DNA of 64,000 bases. Origin: Helcococcus bovis. Lineage in GTDB: Bacteria > Bacillota > Clostridia > Tissierellales > Peptoniphilaceae. Shown in pieces: positions 60,130-64,000 of this stretch. Numbering within the stretch: position 1 is the first letter of the stretch; every line of letters starts with the position of its first letter. The notes beneath the pieces are model-generated. The model worked only from the letters and a program-made list of their open reading frames with translations. It made no database searches and had not been told where the DNA came from. The stretch lies in assembly GCF_046035435.1 (NCBI RefSeq), contig NZ_JBFNFH010000001.1, one strand, 5' to 3'. Made by a program: the position numbers and the translations under genes.

Positions 60130-60661
60130 AATGTTTTTTATTTGGTTCTCTTAAACTATGGGCAATTCTTGAAGCCGCTGCAGCAGCAATAGCTGCTATT
60201 ATATCATCTAAAAACGTATTTACAGCTCCACATTTTGCTTCGTCAACTTTTTTGATTATTCCAATTTTTTCTTTATCTAAATATCCAAAATTTGTCAATC
60301 CTATAGATCCATATAAATTAACAATTGATAACGGAAGAATTTCATCTATCCCATAAAGCCCTTCATCTGATTTTATAACACTTAAAATTGGCTCTTCTAT
60401 TAAATCTTTTTCTGCTAATTTATCTAACTGTATCCCTGTTAAAACAGCATTAACAACTTCTCTTTTTTCCAAAACTTTATTGATAGAGTACTTACAAAAT
60501 TCAATAGATAAATCCTTTACATAAGAACTTTGTAATTTATATACAATTTCTGCTATATCGTCAATTGTAACTCCTCTTTCCAATAACTCTTCTTTTGTTT
60601 TTTGAGTTAATTGTTCAATTGAATGTTTATATTGTGACTCTAAATTATTTTTTTTCCCCAT
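60122..60661 (-). CDS. Phosphatidylglycerophosphatase A family protein (YutG-like)
   Basis: A 179-aa protein with the PgpA fold in its C-terminal two thirds: a helix-rich region, GLYGIDEILPLSIVNLYGSI, and the acidic VNTFLDDIIAAIAAAAASRI that resembles the PgpA metal-binding end. The first 60 residues are an added helical segment as in Bacillus YutG. The PgpA family removes phosphate from phosphatidylglycerophosphate, but YutG-type members are soluble-looking and their activity is less certain. It lies between pgi and rnhA on one transcript. Confidence 0.82.
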   Translation of the reverse strand: MGKKNNLESQYKHSIEQLTQKTKEELLERGVTIDDIAEIVYKLQSSYVKDLSIEFCKYSINKVLEKREVVNAVLTGIQLDKLAEKDLIEEPILSVIKSDEGLYGIDEILPLSIVNLYGSIGLTNFGYLDKEKIGIIKKVDEAKCGAVNTFLDDIIAAIAAAAASRIAHSLREPNKKHYE

Positions 60662-60679
60662 AAATATTCTCTTTCTATA

Positions 60680-61954
60680 TTAATATCCAGGCTTTTCTAA
60701 CATCTTAAACATGTTTGCTTTATATTTTTCTACACCAGGTTGATTGAATGGATTGATTCCTAAAACATATCCTGAAACTCCAATTGCATATTCAAAGAAG
60801 TAAATCATCTTACCTAAGTTATATTCATCAATTTCTTCCAAATGTAATACAATATTAGGCACATTTCCATCAACGTGAGCATCTACAGTAGCCTTTGTAG
60901 CAACTTTATTTACTTCATCAACTGTTTTACCAACTAAGTAATTTAGTCCATCTAAATCATCTTCATCTGATTTAATTCTAATGTCATATTTTGGTGTATT
61001 TACAGAAATTACTGTTTCAAAAATATTTCTCTTACCTTCTTGAATAATTTGTCCTAATGAATGCAAATCAGTTGTAAATATTACACTTGCAGGGAATAAT
61101 GCTTTTCCATTTTTTCCTTCTGATTCACCTTCTAATTGTTTCCACCATTCATTGAATAATTTTAGTTTTGGTTCATATGCTACTAAAATTTCAATATCTT
61201 TTCCTTCTCTATATAGAACATTTCTCATTGCAACATATTTTAATGCATCATTTTCTTCAAAATCTTTATCTAAAACTTCCTCTCTATAATCTGCAGCACC
61301 TTGCATCAATGCATCAATATCAATTCCTGCAACTGCAATTGGTAATAATCCTACTGCTGTTAAAACTGAAAATCTTCCTCCAACATTATCTGGTACAACA
61401 AAAGTTTCATATCCCTTTTGGGTTGCCAATGTTTTTAATGCACCTTTTGCCTTATCTGTTGTAGCAAAAATTCTGCTTTTTGCTTCTTCTTCAGAATATT
61501 TTTCTTCTAATAATTCTTTGAAAATTCTAAATGCTATTGCAGGTTCTGTAGTTGTGCCTGATTTTGAAATTACATTTATAGAAAAATCTTTATCACTTAA
61601 ATATTCCTTTAATTCTACGATTTCTGTAGAAGATAAATGATTACCAACAAATATTACTTCTGGTTTATTTTTTGCGTAACTATTTGTTAATGCTGAAAGA
61701 ACTGCTTGAGCTCCTAAATATGAACCACCGATTCCAATCGCAACTAAAACTTCTGAATTTTCTCTAATTCTTTTTGCTGCATCTTTAATTCTTTCAAATT
61801 CTTCCTTATCATAATTGATTGGTAAATCTAACCATCCTAAGAAATCACTTCCTTCGCCTTTACCTTCAACCAAAATTTGTTGAGCTTTTAATACCTCTTC
61901 CTTTATTTTATCAATTTTATTTTCTAAAACTGCCTTACTTAAATCTATTTTCAT
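60680..61954 (-). CDS. pgi: Glucose-6-phosphate isomerase
   Basis: Interconverts glucose 6-phosphate and fructose 6-phosphate in glycolysis; 424 aa, the short bacterial/Firmicutes form (about 445-450 typical). Signatures: AIGIGGSYLGAQAVLSAL, INVISKSGTTTEPAIAFR (SIS phosphate site), PDNVGGRFSVLTAVGLLPI and the C-terminal INPFNQPGVEKYK with the catalytic Lys. The catalytic Glu lies in WWKQLEGESEGKNGK. AAGGAG precedes the ATG. It is placed between a PP2C phosphatase and pgpA, an unusual glycolytic neighbourhood. Confidence 0.97.
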   Translation of the reverse strand: MKIDLSKAVLENKIDKIKEEVLKAQQILVEGKGEGSDFLGWLDLPINYDKEEFERIKDAAKRIRENSEVLVAIGIGGSYLGAQAVLSALTNSYAKNKPEVIFVGNHLSSTEIVELKEYLSDKDFSINVISKSGTTTEPAIAFRIFKELLEEKYSEEEAKSRIFATTDKAKGALKTLATQKGYETFVVPDNVGGRFSVLTAVGLLPIAVAGIDIDALMQGAADYREEVLDKDFEENDALKYVAMRNVLYREGKDIEILVAYEPKLKLFNEWWKQLEGESEGKNGKALFPASVIFTTDLHSLGQIIQEGKRNIFETVISVNTPKYDIRIKSDEDDLDGLNYLVGKTVDEVNKVATKATVDAHVDGNVPNIVLHLEEIDEYNLGKMIYFFEYAIGVSGYVLGINPFNQPGVEKYKANMFKMLEKPGY

Positions 61955-61965
61955 TTTTTTTCTCC

Positions 61966-63081
61966 TTAATTTAATTCTAAATATAGTACCGCAATGTCAT
62001 CAACTTGCTTATTATACCTAAAGATTTCAACTTCATTTATAAGTTTTTTAACAAATTGTTTTTCATTACGATTTTTTCTTATCCATTTTACTAGCCTATC
62101 TTCGCCAAAAAAATCTCCAGCATAATTTGTAGTTTCAGTCAATCCGTCAGTGTATATTAATATTTTATCTCCTTTATTTAAATATAATTCTTTTTCATTA
62201 AATTCAACATTCTTAAATAAATTAGATATAAAATATCCACAATTTTGTAAAAATCCTAATCTTGAAGAATTAAATAAAATTGGCGCACAATTATGACCCG
62301 CATTGACATATTTTAAAACATTAGTTTCAGTATCTATAACCATATAAATAATTGTAAAATACTGACTAATATCTAATTTTAGCTGACTAAACATACTTTT
62401 TAATTCTTGTATGGTTTCTGATGGACTTAAATTTTCATCTTCTTGTACAATACTTCTCATTGATTGTCTTATAAACATTGTCATTATTGATGCTGAAATA
62501 CCATGTCCTACAACATCCGCAATATATATTCCTAATTTGTTTTTATTTATTTCTATTACATCAAATACATCTCCTGATAAATTATCTGATGGTACATGTC
62601 CAAATTGAAATGAAATATTTTTATAATGTTTCTTTTTAGGCAAAATACTTTTTTGAATTTTTTTTGCCATTTGCATATCGTCGTTTATTTTTTTATTAGC
62701 AATATATAATTGTTTAGTAGTATTTCTTTCAGCGGTTATATCTCTAAAAACTTCTATATAACCCTCTAATTCTCCTATATCATTATACACAGGGGAAGCA
62801 TTTATAGAATATAATTTTCCATCAATATTAACTTCTCTCTTTAATAAGTCTTTTCCTTGTTTTCTTTTTTCATATAGTTCTAAGAAAAGTTCCGGCGATA
62901 TTAATCTTCTCTTATTTTTTATAATAAGATTTTCTATTAAATCTCTCATTGACTTATTTTCAAAAAGAATTTCTCCATTATTATCTCTAATTCTTACTAG
63001 ATCTTCCATCGCATCTAAAAATCTAAAATTTGCACCCTGGACATATCTAGTAAAATTTTCAATTTTAGGCTCAAATTTCAT
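61966..63081 (-). CDS. PAS-domain PP2C (SpoIIE/RsbU-type) phosphatase
   Basis: Predicted serine phosphatase, 371 aa, with the RsbP-like layout. A PAS domain is at about 15-118 (VRIRDNNGEILFENKSMRDL ... GYIEVFRDITAERN), a coiled linker at about 118-140, and a SpoIIE domain at about 150-370 with LSGDVFDVI (metal-binding Asp), YIADVVGHGISASIM, YVNAGHNCAPILF, IYTDGLTE and VDDIAVLYLEL. Relatives dephosphorylate anti-anti-sigma factors. No partner kinase or STAS protein is in view. Its ATG is one base after the methyltransferase stop, with GGAGGC inside that gene. Confidence 0.92.
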   Translation of the reverse strand: MKFEPKIENFTRYVQGANFRFLDAMEDLVRIRDNNGEILFENKSMRDLIENLIIKNKRRLISPELFLELYEKRKQGKDLLKREVNIDGKLYSINASPVYNDIGELEGYIEVFRDITAERNTTKQLYIANKKINDDMQMAKKIQKSILPKKKHYKNISFQFGHVPSDNLSGDVFDVIEINKNKLGIYIADVVGHGISASIMTMFIRQSMRSIVQEDENLSPSETIQELKSMFSQLKLDISQYFTIIYMVIDTETNVLKYVNAGHNCAPILFNSSRLGFLQNCGYFISNLFKNVEFNEKELYLNKGDKILIYTDGLTETTNYAGDFFGEDRLVKWIRKNRNEKQFVKKLINEVEIFRYNKQVDDIAVLYLELN

Positions 63082-63082
63082 T

Positions 63083-64000
63083 TTAGCCTCCTAGTAAATC
63101 TAAAATACTTGGTCCATAGAACTGGTAGTAATTTACTTCTATACGACCATTATATAATTTTCTTTTTTTATCAGATTTCATATTTATTTTTCTTTCAAAA
63201 TCTTCATCTGATGTAATGAAATAAAATGACAAAGTTGTATATTTTTTTGTAATTTTAGAAATAGAATCATATATTTTTTCTAATTCTTCTTTTTCCCCAA
63301 TTCTCTCACCATATGGAGGATTAGAAATTACAGTGGCAAAATTATTTTGTAATCCTACATCTTTTACATCTTTTACTACAAATTTTATATATTCATCAAC
63401 TCCTGCATTTATAGCATTTTCTTTTGCAATTTCTATAGCTTTTTTATCTATATCAAAACCTGTAATCTTAACTTTTTCATCATTTATCGCATTATATGCA
63501 TTGATTTTTTCTTCTTTATAAATATTTTTATCAAAAAATTTCCAATACATAAAATCAAAACTCCTTGATATACCCGGAGCTATATTTTTAGCAATTAATG
63601 TTGCTTCTATAGGAATAGTTCCCGATCCACAAAATAAATCAATAAACTCACTTTTTTTATTCCAATTTGAAAGCTGTATTAAAGCTGCAGCTAATGTTTC
63701 CTTCATTGGAGCTTCATTTTGCTTAGTTCTATATCCTCTTTTATGTAATCCTACTCCTGAAGTGTCTAATCTAACAGTAGCAATATCATTTAAAAGAGAA
63801 ATACTAATTTTATATTCTTCATCCGTTTCATCAAACCATGATCTTCCATATTCTTTAGACAATCTATTAATAATTGCCTTTTTAGTTATTGCCTGATTAT
63901 CGGAAATAGAATGTAATTTTGACTTTAAAGATTTTCCTGAAATAAGTATTTTCCCATTTTCTGAAAGATAGTTTTCCCAATCAAAATTATTAACATTTTC
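63083..64000 (-). CDS. THUMP-domain class I SAM-dependent RNA methyltransferase (RlmL/YpsC-like), 3' part
   Basis: The gene enters from the right edge in an open frame, so its start is outside the window; 305 C-terminal residues are visible. The first 45 (WENYLSENGKILISGKSLKS...) are the end of the THUMP domain. The Rossmann methyltransferase follows with FIDLFCGSGTIPIEATLIA (SAM loop), GFDIDKKAIEIAKENA and the catalytic VISNPPYGERIG. Relatives make N2-methylguanosine in 23S rRNA. A TTG at 63862 could mimic a start but lies mid-domain. It heads the visible part of the operon with the PP2C phosphatase, pgi, pgpA and rnhA. Confidence 0.92.
   Translation of the reverse strand, partial: ENVNNFDWENYLSENGKILISGKSLKSKLHSISDNQAITKKAIINRLSKEYGRSWFDETDEEYKISISLLNDIATVRLDTSGVGLHKRGYRTKQNEAPMKETLAAALIQLSNWNKKSEFIDLFCGSGTIPIEATLIAKNIAPGISRSFDFMYWKFFDKNIYKEEKINAYNAINDEKVKITGFDIDKKAIEIAKENAINAGVDEYIKFVVKDVKDVGLQNNFATVISNPPYGERIGEKEELEKIYDSISKITKKYTTLSFYFITSDEDFERKINMKSDKKRKLYNGRIEVNYYQFYGPSILDLLGG

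Overview
The window is AT-rich (by eye near 30% G+C; not computed). It carries a strongly strand-biased low-GC Gram-positive gene set: a YSIRK-type signal peptide with a wall-sorting tail, an Ami-type oligopeptide permease, Firmicutes-type ProS, Tex, SecA and HPF, and strong AGGAGG ribosome sites. The very long surface subtilase and the GH85 endoglycosidase suggest an anaerobic coccus of the Peptoniphilaceae/Tissierellia (Parvimonas- or Finegoldia-like). That placement is inference from gene content; no rRNA or tRNA gene is seen. Almost every gene is on the minus strand, so the window probably lies within one replication arm.

Layout. 1-10.3 kb: partial UvrD-like helicase, purine nucleoside phosphorylase, secreted NlpC/P60 endopeptidase, and an oppABCDF (amiACDEF-like) operon with a terminator-like hairpin after oppA. 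10.4-15.3 kb: prfB-tex-proS, coupled by 1-4 nt overlaps. 15.5-27.9 kb: surface region with a 1986-aa subtilase and a GH85 endo-beta-N-acetylglucosaminidase, flanking a broken DDE transposase, a structured inverted repeat and a KdgT-like permease of visibly different base composition. 28.2-33.2 kb: secA, hpf and htrA; a cluster of six DnaA-box-like 9-mers lies in the hpf-htrA gap. 33.4-41.3 kb: LytR-CpsA-Psr protein, FtsX-type ABC transporter and two-component system, headed by a DUF4143-type ATPase whose promoter carries three palindromes spaced exactly 40 bp apart.

41.4-46.9 kb is an accessory stretch. It holds a broken and an intact GNAT gene, a frameshifted RelB/DinJ antitoxin remnant, a nucleoside-phosphorylase-like gene, another GNAT, a NUDIX hydrolase, an alpha/beta hydrolase and a second ATPase/nuclease-like gene (DUF234 type) with its own perfect palindrome over the -35 box. 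47-55.2 kb: comEC, divergent from a degenerate AlaX-like gene with only 20 bp between start codons; a sigma-region-4-like regulator; HAD phosphatase, small membrane protein, map, TPR protein; PAP2 phosphatase; and an XRE regulator with a DUF3169-like membrane protein. 55.4-64 kb: bcp, a Cof-type phosphatase, dacA with a catalytically degenerate ANT(6)-like gene, mscL, and the operon (RNA methyltransferase)-(PAS-PP2C phosphatase)-pgi-pgpA-rnhA.

The items most worth following are the paired palindrome-controlled ATPase/nuclease genes, the DnaA-box cluster far from any dnaA gene, the degenerate enzyme relatives (AlaX-like, ANT(6)-like), and several structured intergenic repeats. All family assignments come from reading motifs; no database search was run.
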